Source of the DNA: Acetobacteraceae bacterium
Lineage (GTDB): Bacteria > Pseudomonadota > Alphaproteobacteria > Acetobacterales > Acetobacteraceae
NCBI GenBank assembly: GCA_004843345.1
Contig: CP039460.1
Span: forward strand, 1,597,001-1,661,000
Length of the DNA stretch: 64,000 nt
Direction of reading: 5' to 3'
In this document: positions 1 through 8,655 of the stretch, piece by piece
Layout of the letters: each line of letters starts with the position of its first letter
How positions within the stretch are numbered: position 1 is the first letter of the stretch
Translations under genes and position numbers: made by a program
Notes under the pieces: model-generated
The model's database searches: none
Told to the model about the DNA's origin: nothing
Seen by the model: only the letters and a program-made list of their open reading frames with translations

Positions 1-2
1 AG

Positions 3-1943
3 AGAGCTGCAGTTAATGCGGAAGTAGCAACGCTTTTAAAGAAAAATGAGTATAATCCACAATCAGGTGAGTTACACTTGACAGCTGCTGAAGCAGAGGC
101 ATGGAAAACGTCTCCAGATTATTGGGAAGATTATGTTAAAGACCCTAGCAAAGATGGTGGTTTGAAGCCTAATCTGATTACGGATAAGACAGAGCTTCGT
201 AAGTTGGCTGCTTATTTTGATTGGGCTGCTTGGGCTTCTATTGCGCAACGCCCTGGCCAGACCCATTCTTATACCAACAATTTCCCATATGATCCTGATG
301 CAGGCAATACTCCAATGCCTGGCGCAGTTCTTTGGAGCGTGTTGAGCGCCTTGACGCTGCTTGGCGGTATTGGGGGAGCGATTGCCGTTCGTGACCGTTA
401 TCCTGGTGCAGGCTGGGTCAGCAATATGCAAAAGCAGCTGCCTTCACGTCTTGTTCCAGGGCAGGCAACCCCAGCACAGCGTGCTTTAGGGAAATATATG
501 CTTGTTGCGGTGACGCTTTTCTTCCTTCAGACTTTGATGGGTGGGGCGATTGCGCATTACCGGATTGATTCCGCAAGTTTCTATGGTATTGAGCTTTATA
601 AAATTTTCCCGTCAAACCTCTTACGCGCATGGCATTTGCAGTGTGCTGTTTTCTGGGTTGCAACAGCCTATGTTGCTGGTAGTCTGTACATGGCAATTGG
701 CTTGCGTCCAAAAGGTGATGAACTTGCAAACTCCAACCTTCTAAAATGGATGGTTAATGGACTGTTTGCAGCTTTTGTTGTGGTTGTTGCAGGTTCTTTC
801 CTTGGGATATGGACAGGCTTTTTGGATCTTTTCAAAGGCTCTTCTGATCTTTGGGAATGGTTCGGTGCAACAGGTTGGGAGTGGCTTGAACAAGGTAAGT
901 TTTGGCACTTTCTTTTGGCTGTTGGTCTTTTTGGCTGGTTCGGAATGCTTTTCTGGCTCGGTCGTTCCAGTAAGAATGAAAATAAAGATGACAGAGCGCT
1001 CATCCGTGTTTTCTGGTTAGCAACTTTGGCTGTGCCATTGTTCTATGTTCCAGTTCTCTTTATTGGACATAAAACAAACTATTCCATGGTTGAAATTTGG
1101 CGGTTTTGGCTGATTCATCTATGGGTTGAGGCTTATTTGGAATTTTTCGCAACAACCTTGGTTGGTGTGATGTTCTATATGCTGGGTATTGTTCGGGTTA
1201 AAACAGTCCTTCGTACGGTTTACTTTGATGGTATTCTGTTTTTCATGGGCGGTGTGCTTGGAACATGCCATCACTGGTACTTCACAGGCCAAAATCAGAT
1301 GATGTTTGCTTTTGGTTCGTTGTTCTCTGCGATGGAAGTCGTGCCTTTGACACTTATGTGTGCGGAAGCATGGGATTTCTTCTCTGCAACAAAACGCGAT
1401 ACAGATGGCGGTTACTCTGTTGTTCACAAATATGCATTCTACTTCTTGGTTGCTTGCGGTTTCTGGAACTTTGTTGGTGCTGGTATGTGTGGGTTCTTCA
1501 TCAATATGCCAATTATGAGCTATTATGAAGTCGGTACAATGCTCACAGCAAACCATGGCCATGCTGCCTTTATGGGTGTATTTGGTATGTTAGCGCTGGC
1601 AATGGTGGTGTTGGTTCTTCAGAACCTTTCCAGCAAAGAGGAATGGGTTAAGCTCGAAAAATGGATTAAAGTTTCTCTTATTGGAACGAATATTGGTTTA
1701 GCGCTTATGTGCGTTACTAGTCTGTTTCCAGGAGGAATGTTCCAGCTTTGGGATGTTATGACCAATGGGTACTGGCATGCTAGAAGTGCAGCTTACACTA
1801 AAACAGAACTTGCGCTTGGTATTGAGTGGGTCAGAATGTTTGGAGATATGATTTTCATTCTTTTTGGTTCTCTTCCTGCCTTTATCTTCGCATTAAAAGC
1901 ATGGGTTGGATTATTCTCAAAGAAATCTAAAGAGATTGCTTAA
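3..1943 (+). CDS. norB: Quinol-dependent nitric oxide reductase, large subunit (5' truncated by window)
   Basis: Reduces two NO to N2O in the cytoplasmic membrane, taking electrons from quinol (qNOR/NorZ type, no separate NorC). The reading frame is open from the first bases with no stop, so the true start lies before the window; a TTG at 78 is only internal. The visible 646 residues carry the haem-copper-oxidase fold: about a dozen membrane helices, a GTCHHWYFTG motif typical of the binuclear-centre helix, HLWVEAYLEFF, and a late ANHGHAAFMG motif with haem-ligand histidines. The N-terminal DYWEDYVKD-type periplasmic stretch is that of single-subunit qNORs (about 750 aa). It ends just before a strong terminator. 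Likely role: NO detoxification or micro-oxic respiration. Confidence 0.93.
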   Translation, partial: RAAVNAEVATLLKKNEYNPQSGELHLTAAEAEAWKTSPDYWEDYVKDPSKDGGLKPNLITDKTELRKLAAYFDWAAWASIAQRPGQTHSYTNNFPYDPDAGNTPMPGAVLWSVLSALTLLGGIGGAIAVRDRYPGAGWVSNMQKQLPSRLVPGQATPAQRALGKYMLVAVTLFFLQTLMGGAIAHYRIDSASFYGIELYKIFPSNLLRAWHLQCAVFWVATAYVAGSLYMAIGLRPKGDELANSNLLKWMVNGLFAAFVVVVAGSFLGIWTGFLDLFKGSSDLWEWFGATGWEWLEQGKFWHFLLAVGLFGWFGMLFWLGRSSKNENKDDRALIRVFWLATLAVPLFYVPVLFIGHKTNYSMVEIWRFWLIHLWVEAYLEFFATTLVGVMFYMLGIVRVKTVLRTVYFDGILFFMGGVLGTCHHWYFTGQNQMMFAFGSLFSAMEVVPLTLMCAEAWDFFSATKRDTDGGYSVVHKYAFYFLVACGFWNFVGAGMCGFFINMPIMSYYEVGTMLTANHGHAAFMGVFGMLALAMVVLVLQNLSSKEEWVKLEKWIKVSLIGTNIGLALMCVTSLFPGGMFQLWDVMTNGYWHARSAAYTKTELALGIEWVRMFGDMIFILFGSLPAFIFALKAWVGLFSKKSKEIA

Positions 1944-1962
1944 GAGGGTGGTTTTATCCTAG

Positions 1963-1991
1963 AAAGGGAGGCCTTTTGGCCTCCCTTTTTT
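1963..1991 (+). terminator. Rho-independent terminator after norB
   Basis: Perfect GGGAGGCC / GGCCTCCC stem with a TTTT loop followed by a T-run, 20 bases after the norB stop. Confidence 0.9.
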
Positions 1992-2073
1992 CTGAAATGA
2001 TTATTTTATTGAAATGGTGAAAAAGGGGCTTTCCTAAAAAGGAAAAATGGCGTAAGTAAGTGAAGAGTTTCAA

Positions 2074-2160
2074 GCGAGAGTGGCGGAACGGTAGACGCAG
2101 TCGACTCAAAATCGACCGTCCCAAAAGGACGTGGGGGTTCAAATCCCCCCTCTCGCACCA
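2074..2160 (+). tRNA. tRNA-Leu(CAA)
   Basis: The 87-base cloverleaf has acceptor arms GCGAGAG and CTCTCGC, encoded CCA, anticodon stem GTCGA/TCGAC with loop CTCAAAA (anticodon CAA, reads UUG), a long class II variable arm (CGTCCC AAAA GGACG) and a T arm GGGGG-TTCAAAT-CCCCC. The class II arm and anticodon fix the identity. It has no neighbouring integrase. Confidence 0.95.
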
Positions 2161-2200
2161 ATACTAAATTCTAATCAAGATTTTTCTTAAGGGAAATCAA

Positions 2201-2278
2201 ATGGCAGAAGCCCCAAAATGTCCTTTTGCAGGGATGATTGAGAAAATTAAGGCTTTTTTTAAGCGCGGAAAGAAATAA
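2201..2278 (+). CDS. Small basic peptide ORF (25 aa)
   Basis: ATG-to-TAA frame of 25 codons starting 40 bases after tRNA-Leu, preceded by an AAGGGA ribosome-binding-like sequence about 8 bases upstream. The peptide starts MAEAPKCPF, carries one cysteine in a CPF motif and ends in a Lys/Arg-rich amphipathic tail (FFKRGKK). It is followed by a terminator, so tRNA and peptide could share a transcript. I do not recognise the family. Support is the ribosome-binding site, composition and position only. Confidence 0.4.
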   Translation: MAEAPKCPFAGMIEKIKAFFKRGKK

Positions 2279-2310
2279 GTAGAAATTATTTCTTTTAAGC
2301 GCTTTTCCGT

Positions 2311-2342
2311 TATCGCCTCCATTCGGGGCGATATTTTTTTTT
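2311..2342 (+). terminator. Rho-independent terminator after tRNA/small ORF
   Basis: ATCGCC...GGCGAT stem followed by an uninterrupted run of about ten T. Confidence 0.75.
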
Positions 2343-2399
2343 GGCGATCATACATCTCTAGTAGCTTCTGTTTACAGAAGAAGAGAGGATTTTTTCATT

Positions 2400-3797
2400 T
2401 TGAATGGGGCTTATCACCCTAAAATGAAAAGGGATTTTTTAGGGTTTAGGCGCATGTTTTTAAGTGTTGCTTTCAAAGAGGTTGTAAAACTCTTTGTGGT
2501 TCTTGGTCTGGTTTTCTGTGTAAAAAATGAGGCTTCCGCACAGGTTGCTCAAAATACAACGTTTCAGGCCCAGCCACACGAGCTTCATCTCTCCATTCCA
2601 GAACCAGACACCCCTGAGGTTTCTTCTTTTCATTATTCCAAGGCGGATTCAGTTTTAAGAGCGTATCCGCCTGCGCTACAAAATCGCTCTTATATTCAAA
2701 CGAGCGCTTCTAAAGTAGAAGCCGTTCCCCCTTATATCATTCCGCTCAATCAGTCTTCTGAATATCATGAAAAAGCAGGTATTCATTATGGAAAAGCGCA
2801 TTATGACTATGAGCGCTTTGCTGGAAGCAGCGGATTGCCTCGAGATGTGCAAAAGAAATGGGCTTCTAAAAAGGGCTGGTTTAATAAGACTCTTTATGCC
2901 ATGGATCGGTTTTTTAATCAGCCTGTTCCAGAGCAATGGTCTTCTGGCACATTATATGAACTCTTTGCTCCAGGCGAAAAACCAGGGGAATGGACGATTG
3001 AACCTTACTTTATTGCGACCGTTCCAAATGGCCAATTTGATAATTTAGGCAGGCAAGTTTCAAGTAATCCAGGCTCTTATTCCTTTGCGCAGCAGTGGTA
3101 TATTCAGGCGGCGGTTACAAAGCGTCTAACAGTCAATATCAATCCGGGATACAGCTATAGTTGGGGAGGGGGAGATCGCTCTGGATCGGTAGAAGTACAA
3201 GATTTGCCCTTCGATCTCTTTTACAGGGTGACCCCTGATGATCATTATCCTTTGGTCACGGTTTACCTCGGTGGACAAGCGCCCACAGGCCCCTATGATC
3301 AATTACAAAATTCGAATAATGGAACGGGGACAGGCGCATGGTCTTTTAACTTTGGCGTTAGCAGCATGATGACCTTTCCTATTTTTGGGCATGCTTTAAT
3401 TGCAGATGCGTGGGCACAGGCAAATCAGACAACGGGTGATGTGCGTGTTAAGGGGATGTCAACTTATGGAACAGATCAAAATTGGGATGGCTGGGCGATC
3501 CCAAGCCAGTTTGGCAGCGCAGGCTTAGGTCTTGAGTACGGCATTACAAAAAAGTTTATGCTGGATTTGGAATTGATAGGTTACTGGAATGCCCCTGTAA
3601 GGATGAAGGGTTGGGAGTCTGGTCAGTGGCAAGAATATCAAGAATCTGGATGGACAGATGTTTTCGATTTAGGGCCAGGGTTAGAATATAATTTTAATGA
3701 ACATTGGAGCGTCGTCAGCGAGGTTATTATTCCCTTGGCAGGTGTTAATACAACCGCCTCTCTTTCTCCAACGGCAGCAATTGTTTGCTCTTATTAA
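2400..3797 (+). CDS. Outer-membrane beta-barrel-like exported protein
   Basis: 465 aa from TTG at 2400, chosen because GAGAGG lies 10 bases upstream; ATGs at 2424 and 2454 are alternatives. A hydrophobic signal segment (VVLGLVFCV, then ASAQ cleavage-like site) precedes about 120 residues of low-order linker. The C-terminal 260 residues alternate polar and aromatic residues (WYIQAAVTKRLTVNINPGYSYSWG, GLGLEYGITKKFMLDLELIGYW shortened here in sense) as in beta-barrels and end in a Tyr. The pattern recalls the MetA-pathway phenol-degradation/transporter barrel family, but I cannot confirm it. A monocistronic gene with no clear functional neighbour. Confidence 0.6.
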   Translation: MNGAYHPKMKRDFLGFRRMFLSVAFKEVVKLFVVLGLVFCVKNEASAQVAQNTTFQAQPHELHLSIPEPDTPEVSSFHYSKADSVLRAYPPALQNRSYIQTSASKVEAVPPYIIPLNQSSEYHEKAGIHYGKAHYDYERFAGSSGLPRDVQKKWASKKGWFNKTLYAMDRFFNQPVPEQWSSGTLYELFAPGEKPGEWTIEPYFIATVPNGQFDNLGRQVSSNPGSYSFAQQWYIQAAVTKRLTVNINPGYSYSWGGGDRSGSVEVQDLPFDLFYRVTPDDHYPLVTVYLGGQAPTGPYDQLQNSNNGTGTGAWSFNFGVSSMMTFPIFGHALIADAWAQANQTTGDVRVKGMSTYGTDQNWDGWAIPSQFGSAGLGLEYGITKKFMLDLELIGYWNAPVRMKGWESGQWQEYQESGWTDVFDLGPGLEYNFNEHWSVVSEVIIPLAGVNTTASLSPTAAIVCSY

Positions 3798-3861
3798 AAT
3801 CACCTTGATAAGATTTATCGTAACGTATTAAAAGTAAGCTTCGATTTTAGAAAGTGGTGCA

Positions 3862-4491
3862 ATGTTACAGGTTTTGATTGCGATTGGCTGGATGTGGGGA
3901 ATTGGCGTTATTGTCCCTGGGATGGATTTTGTCCTAATTTCCCGTATTTCTTTTTTACATGGTCGAAGGGCAGCCATTTTGGCAACTTTCGGCGATGCAG
4001 CAGCCATTGCCTTGTGGAGCTTTGCTGCCTTTATTGGAATTCAGACACTTTTTGAACATGCGCCAAAATTATATCATCTTTTACAAATTATAGGGTCTCT
4101 TTACCTTATTTACTTGGGACTTCAGTTAATTTGGCAAAGTTTCAAACCTATTGAAATGGAAAAGGCTTCAAAAGAGGCTGAAGATCATAAAAATAGGGGT
4201 TTTTTTCTCACAGGTTTTTTCGTAACGCTTGCTAATCCTGCCGCTATCTTTTGGTTAGCCGCTATTTTTGCCGCAAATTTACCTGTGCATACGCCTTGGG
4301 AGTGGGGCATTCCTATTATCGCAATGATTGGGACAATGGAAATTGTCTGGTATAGCCTTGTTGCTTGTCTATTTGGGCATCCCCTGGTTTCTGAAAAATT
4401 TAATCGTTGGCGCCGTTGGGTTGATGTGGTGAGCGGTTTAGTTTTTATGGGGTTGGCGGTTCAGATTGCCCTTGAGAGCTTGCTTCAATAG
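3862..4491 (+). CDS. LysE/RhtB-family amino-acid exporter
   Basis: 209 aa inner-membrane protein with about six helices. The family signature is the N-terminal VPGMDFVLISR (the usual PGP replaced by PGM), followed by GRRAAILATFGDA, then YLIYLGLQLIW, and NPAAIFWLAAIF in the second half. LysE/RhtB proteins export amino acids such as lysine, threonine or homoserine lactones; the substrate cannot be predicted. It starts at ATG behind weak ribosome-binding sequence (AAAGTGG). Its 3' end overlaps the convergent gene at 4445-5146 by 47 bases, so both end inside each other's coding sequence. A second, distinct LysE protein lies at 36291-36950. Confidence 0.9.
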   Translation: MLQVLIAIGWMWGIGVIVPGMDFVLISRISFLHGRRAAILATFGDAAAIALWSFAAFIGIQTLFEHAPKLYHLLQIIGSLYLIYLGLQLIWQSFKPIEMEKASKEAEDHKNRGFFLTGFFVTLANPAAIFWLAAIFAANLPVHTPWEWGIPIIAMIGTMEIVWYSLVACLFGHPLVSEKFNRWRRWVDVVSGLVFMGLAVQIALESLLQ

Positions 4492-5146
4492 GCAATTCCC
4501 CTTCGAGCCGAAGACTGTCTGGGTCTTCAGGCTCATTGGTGAGGACAGAAAGATAGCGTTTTTCGTTGTTTGTGCATGCTTTAAGAGGACTTTCTTGATA
4601 CCAAGGGGTTTGGGTTACGCCACAGAAAGTGCCTTTAAAAGGTGTAATCCAGTGCATTTTAGGAAAGGAAATTTCTAAAAAAGCGGGGTGAAGGCAGACA
4701 CCCGTTGCGTAAACAGGTGCGGATATCCAAAAAAGAACCGAATAGGCTTCAGATTTCTCTTTTTGAGCTTTCTTTTGAAGGAAATAGGTTTGGGAAGGTT
4801 TTTTGTGGAGAAAGCTCCGAAAGGGATATGTCTCGGGCTGTTCATGGTGAATGGAGAGAACGTCTTTATTGTTATTGAGAAATTGGATTTTAGGTGTTGC
4901 GGGGATGCTGCAGTCTTGATCTGAAATGTTTTTAAAAAAAAGTGTCGCTTTATCTTGAGACATGCCGTTATACGGGCCTTCGCTATTTGAAAAAGCCATT
5001 TCAATTTGATCTTGACGGCACTCTTCTGCCAAAACAGGTGAGTGGAGCGTTACAAACGGAAATAAAAAAATGGCGGCAAAAGAACCATATTTTTGATAAT
5101 TTGATTGAAAGAAGAGAGGGTGTTTAAAAACTGGAATAAGAGTCAT
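4445..5146 (-). CDS. Secreted cysteine-containing protein, DUF4232-like
   Basis: 233 aa starting at ATG. A hydrophobic stretch (FAAIFLFPFVTLHSPVLAEE) resembles a signal peptide preceded by an unusually long 20-residue N region. The mature part has C-x-x-x-x-I-x-M, LFFKNISDQDCSIPATP and further cysteines at VCLHP and FCGV, a pattern like the DUF4232 immunoglobulin-type fold (N-S/D-x-x-C-x-x-x-G/A-x-P). The function is unknown. The last 16 codons overlap the convergent lysE-like gene. It is not in an operon. Confidence 0.6.
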   Translation of the reverse strand: MTLIPVFKHPLFFQSNYQKYGSFAAIFLFPFVTLHSPVLAEECRQDQIEMAFSNSEGPYNGMSQDKATLFFKNISDQDCSIPATPKIQFLNNNKDVLSIHHEQPETYPFRSFLHKKPSQTYFLQKKAQKEKSEAYSVLFWISAPVYATGVCLHPAFLEISFPKMHWITPFKGTFCGVTQTPWYQESPLKACTNNEKRYLSVLTNEPEDPDSLRLEGELPIEASSQGQSEPPTP

Positions 5147-5266
5147 TTTGGCAGTAAAATGGAATTCTAGAAAAATCTCTACTATCTTACTAAGAGCGTT
5201 CTTAAATAGCTAGCTCTTGAAAAGACGTGTATCAAGATTTTGGTATAAATCAAAAAAGGGACAAGA

Positions 5267-6322
5267 ATGCGGATATTTGTTACAGGTGGGTGTGGTTTTA
5301 TTGGCTCAGCAGTCGTTCGCGAGTTGGTGGCTCGTGGGCACGAGGTTCTCAATTTTGATGCGTTGACTTTGGTGGCCTCTCCAGAATCTGTGCAGTCTTT
5401 AGAAGGAAATGAGAAATATCATTTTGTTCAGGGAGACATTACAGAACCTGTTCAGCTTGAAAAAGTTTTCTCAACCTTTCGTCCGCAGAAAGTTATGAAT
5501 CTTGCGGCTGAGACGCATGTCGATCGTTCCATTGACGGTCCAGCGGGTTTTGTGGCGACCAATATTGGCGGCACGTTTACGCTTTTAGAAATTGCAAGAC
5601 ATTATTGGAATGGTCTCGAAGGAGAAGAAAAAGCTCTCTTCTGTTATCATCAGATTTCAACGGATGAAGTCTTTGGACCTCTTTCAATGGAGGATTCGCC
5701 TTTCGATTCAAATACACCTTATGCGCCTCACAATCCGTATTCTGCAAGTAAAGCGGCTGGAGATCATTTGGTGCGTGCCTGGTATCATACCTATGGCTTT
5801 CCTGCGTTTGTGAGTAATACTGCAAATAATTATGGGCCATGGCAATTTCCAGAAAAACTTATCCCCTTGGCGATTTTGAATGCTTTGGAAGGTAAAAAAA
5901 TTCCTGTTTATGGAAATGGGCTGCAAATGCGGGATTGGATCTATGTTGAAGATCACGCAAAAGGACTTGCAGATGCGATTGAGCAGGGACGTCCTGGAGA
6001 AACTTATTTCTTAGGTGCAGCGCAACCAAGAACAAATATTGACGTTGTTAAAGAAATTTGCCGTTTAGTAGATGAAATGGCACCCAAAGAGGGTTTAAAC
6101 CGTCAGGATTTGATTGAGTTTGTCACAGACCGTCCAGGGCATGACGTGCGCTATGAGATTAATCCGACAGAAGCTGAAAAAAAGCTTTCTTGGAAGGCGC
6201 AGAATGATTTTGAATCTGGTATTCGTTTAACGGTTGCTTGGTATTTAGAAAATAAATCTTGGTGGGAAAATATCCGAAAAGCGCTTTATACAGGCGAAAG
6301 ACTTGGGCTTGGAGAGAAATAA
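5267..6322 (+). CDS. rfbB: dTDP-glucose 4,6-dehydratase
   Basis: Converts dTDP-glucose to dTDP-4-keto-6-deoxyglucose, second step of dTDP-L-rhamnose and other deoxysugar pathways. 351 aa, the usual length for RfbB. Extended SDR features are present: N-terminal Rossmann motif TGGCGFIGSAVVRELV, NLAAETHVDRSI, STDEVFG with the catalytic Asp-Glu, and YSASKA with catalytic Tyr-x-x-x-Lys. Starts at ATG after GGGACAAG. Its TAA shares one base with the rfbA ATG, so the pair is translationally coupled. rfbC and rfbD are not in the window. Confidence 0.96.
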   Translation: MRIFVTGGCGFIGSAVVRELVARGHEVLNFDALTLVASPESVQSLEGNEKYHFVQGDITEPVQLEKVFSTFRPQKVMNLAAETHVDRSIDGPAGFVATNIGGTFTLLEIARHYWNGLEGEEKALFCYHQISTDEVFGPLSMEDSPFDSNTPYAPHNPYSASKAAGDHLVRAWYHTYGFPAFVSNTANNYGPWQFPEKLIPLAILNALEGKKIPVYGNGLQMRDWIYVEDHAKGLADAIEQGRPGETYFLGAAQPRTNIDVVKEICRLVDEMAPKEGLNRQDLIEFVTDRPGHDVRYEINPTEAEKKLSWKAQNDFESGIRLTVAWYLENKSWWENIRKALYTGERLGLGEK

Positions 6323-7215
6323 TGACAGAAACAAAGGATCGTAAAGGAATATTGTTGGCAGGAGGGCACGGAACACGTCTTCGTCCTTTGACAACGGTGA
6401 TTAGTAAGCATCTTTTACCGCTTTATGATAAACCGATTATTTTTTATCCACTGTCTTCAATGATTCTTGCGGGTCTTTCAGAAATTATGCTGATTACGAC
6501 ACCAGAAGAGGCTGGATTATATAAGAAGCTTCTTGGAGATGGATCTGAGTTTGGGATTAAGCTTGTTTATAAAGAACAGGCAGAGCCAGCTGGGATTGCT
6601 CAAGCGCTTTTGATCGCAGAGGAGTGGTTGGATGGTGCGCCTTCCATGCTGATGCTCGGTGATAATATTTTATTAGGCACTTCTGTTTCTGAGCGTTTGA
6701 AAAAAGCGAGCGATGCGAGAGAAGGGGCAACTGTTTTTGCGCATCAGGTAAGAGATCCAGAACGGTATGGTGTTGTTTCCTTTGATTCATCTGGAAAACC
6801 CATCGAAATTATTGAAAAACCTCAAAATCCAGCTTCTTCTTGGATTGTTACGGGGGTTTATTTTTATGATGGAGAAGCACCTAAAATTGCCCGAGGTTTA
6901 AAACCTTCTGCCCGGAATGAATTGGAAATTACAGATATTAATCATGTCTATTTAGAGAAGGGCGTTTTGACTGTTGAGCGTCTGGGACAGGGATATAGCT
7001 GGATGGACGTTGGCATGCCAGAACCTTTATTAAGAGGGGCAGAGTTGGTGAAGGGGCTTCAGGATTATTCTGAGCATGCGATTGGATCGCCTTTGGCTTC
7101 TGCTTATCAGATGGGTAGAATTGATAAGAAGACTTTTGAAGATGGGATTAATAAGCTAGGAAAGACTTGTTTGGCACGCCTTTTAAGGAATGAGCTTCAT
7201 AAAGGCATTTTTTAA
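6322..7215 (+). CDS. rfbA: Glucose-1-phosphate thymidylyltransferase
   Basis: Makes dTDP-glucose from glucose-1-phosphate and dTTP, first step of the dTDP-deoxysugar route and partner of the preceding rfbB. 297 aa from the ATG at 6322, which overlaps the rfbB stop (TAATG); the longer open frame starting at 6259 lies inside rfbB and is not used. Motifs: nucleotide-binding GILLAGGHGTRLRPLT, YDKPIIFYPLS, LGDN, EKPQNPASSWIVTGVYFYD, WMDVGM. The gene is followed by a strong bidirectional terminator. Usually feeds O-antigen or exopolysaccharide synthesis. Confidence 0.96.
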   Translation: MTETKDRKGILLAGGHGTRLRPLTTVISKHLLPLYDKPIIFYPLSSMILAGLSEIMLITTPEEAGLYKKLLGDGSEFGIKLVYKEQAEPAGIAQALLIAEEWLDGAPSMLMLGDNILLGTSVSERLKKASDAREGATVFAHQVRDPERYGVVSFDSSGKPIEIIEKPQNPASSWIVTGVYFYDGEAPKIARGLKPSARNELEITDINHVYLEKGVLTVERLGQGYSWMDVGMPEPLLRGAELVKGLQDYSEHAIGSPLASAYQMGRIDKKTFEDGINKLGKTCLARLLRNELHKGIF

Positions 7216-7232
7216 GCAATTTGAGCTTTAAT

Positions 7233-7270
7233 AAAAAGGGGCGCTTTAGATTTATAAAGCGCCCCTTTTT
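7233..7270. terminator. Bidirectional terminator between rfbA and the convergent 7291-8580 gene
   Basis: AAAAAGGGGCGCTTTA / TAAAGCGCCCCTTTTT inverted repeat, with A- and T-runs on both flanks, so it can serve both convergent genes. Confidence 0.92.
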
Positions 7271-7290
7271 ATAAGTTCAAGAAAAAATCC

Positions 7291-8580
7291 TTATTTGATA
7301 TTGAGAATGTTTTTAACCTGATCTGTTTGGGTCACTTCAGGCAATATTGCAATGCTTAATGTCGCAGGATATGCCGCCATTGGAACGCCACTGCAGGTCG
7401 CATCTTCCTGAGTTGGATCTTTTTTAACACCAAAATTAACAACAATGCGTGAAGATTGGCGTTCGGATTCACTTTGGATAAAGTCTGCATTCTCATACTC
7501 AAGCGGATAACGGCAAAGTTCTTCAAGCTCTCCATTCGGCAAGAAGGTCAGTTCAGAGGTTAAGAAGCTTTTGCCATCTTCGGCTGGGTAATAGACAAAT
7601 TGAACCTGTTGTCCTTTTAGGTTTTTATAAATAATGCCGTCTGAAAAATAAGGGCTGGCAGCCGCCATATCAGAAAGCCATCCCGTTAGCCAGGGTAAAG
7701 AGGATTGGCTAACCGCTTTTGTAAAGGAATGATTTCCCCAAAGTGCAAAACCAGAGAAGACAATGGCATTGGAGACGTAATCTTTTTCATCCAAATGGAC
7801 GCCAGAATCAACTTTCCCAGCTGTTTTTTCACCATGAATAGAGAGCGTATAGCGATAAATTCCTAGATCATTAAGGTCATTTGGCATGAGAAGAGGATTT
7901 GAAGAAATATTAAACATGCCGTCTCTTAAAAAGAAGAGAACAGGAGCGGCATTCGGATTTCCGGGAACTTTATATTCGTATGCTTCTGGAACAATAGTCG
8001 CCGTGATTTCTTTTAAATGCGGGAAATAGGCTGCGCAAGCTGTATTGATTGGAAGGTCAGGGGAAAAGCGTGCGCTAATCGTTTTTTTATTTTCATCTGT
8101 ACGCAAATTGGAAACATGTAAAGGCAGTCGGCATTGGCCACCGCCAGCTGTTGCAATGATAATATCAGGATTTGAGTCTGGAGATGTTGCTAATTGGAAG
8201 CCAGGGTAAGCAACTTGCTGACGTGTATCGGTATCACTTGTCCAGACATTTTTCGTTAAAATTTCGTCAATGGCAGAACGTTCCCCATGTAAAGCAGACA
8301 TATAGATGTCTGTATGCTTAAAGGCATGCACATCTAGCGTTTCACCAGTGGTTGTTTTGAAAGTGAGGGTGACTTTGGCTTGAATACCATGGCCATCTTT
8401 CAAGTCAGCCTTTAGTGAAAGTGCTGGAGGGGATTCAATGGTAGAGACTTCTTTACTGCCTTTACTGGCTGCAGAGGCAGCCGAAACTTGCGTTGAAGAA
8501 GCCGCAACAGATTGTGCGGCTTCAGCACTTAAAGGAAACAGAAAAAGGGAGGCAATAACGAGTGGAGCTTTATTTAGCAT
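7291..8580 (-). CDS. Secreted protein of unknown function
   Basis: 429 aa if started at ATG 8580, which places a textbook signal peptide first (LVIASLFLFPLSAEA); a TTG at 8625 would add 15 residues, and neither start has a clear ribosome-binding site. The mature protein begins with an Ala/Ser-rich linker, then beta-rich sequence with two widely spaced cysteines (GGGQCRLPL and NTACAAYF) and one late pair (EELCRYP, DATCSG). No catalytic motif is recognised. It lies downstream of, and on the same strand as, the membrane gene 8656-9489, so the two may form a unit acting at the envelope. Confidence 0.6.
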   Translation of the reverse strand: MLNKAPLVIASLFLFPLSAEAAQSVAASSTQVSAASAASKGSKEVSTIESPPALSLKADLKDGHGIQAKVTLTFKTTTGETLDVHAFKHTDIYMSALHGERSAIDEILTKNVWTSDTDTRQQVAYPGFQLATSPDSNPDIIIATAGGGQCRLPLHVSNLRTDENKKTISARFSPDLPINTACAAYFPHLKEITATIVPEAYEYKVPGNPNAAPVLFFLRDGMFNISSNPLLMPNDLNDLGIYRYTLSIHGEKTAGKVDSGVHLDEKDYVSNAIVFSGFALWGNHSFTKAVSQSSLPWLTGWLSDMAAASPYFSDGIIYKNLKGQQVQFVYYPAEDGKSFLTSELTFLPNGELEELCRYPLEYENADFIQSESERQSSRIVVNFGVKKDPTQEDATCSGVPMAAYPATLSIAILPEVTQTDQVKNILNIK

Positions 8581-8655
8581 TATTTGTTTGATTATATCAG
8601 AGGAAAAGGCATGAACTTTGCTCAATACTAGCGGTATCTCAAAAGAAGGACAAGC

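Noticed and set aside
5577-5840. Minus-strand ORFs inside rfbB
   Set aside because: Antisense shadows of a well-supported gene.
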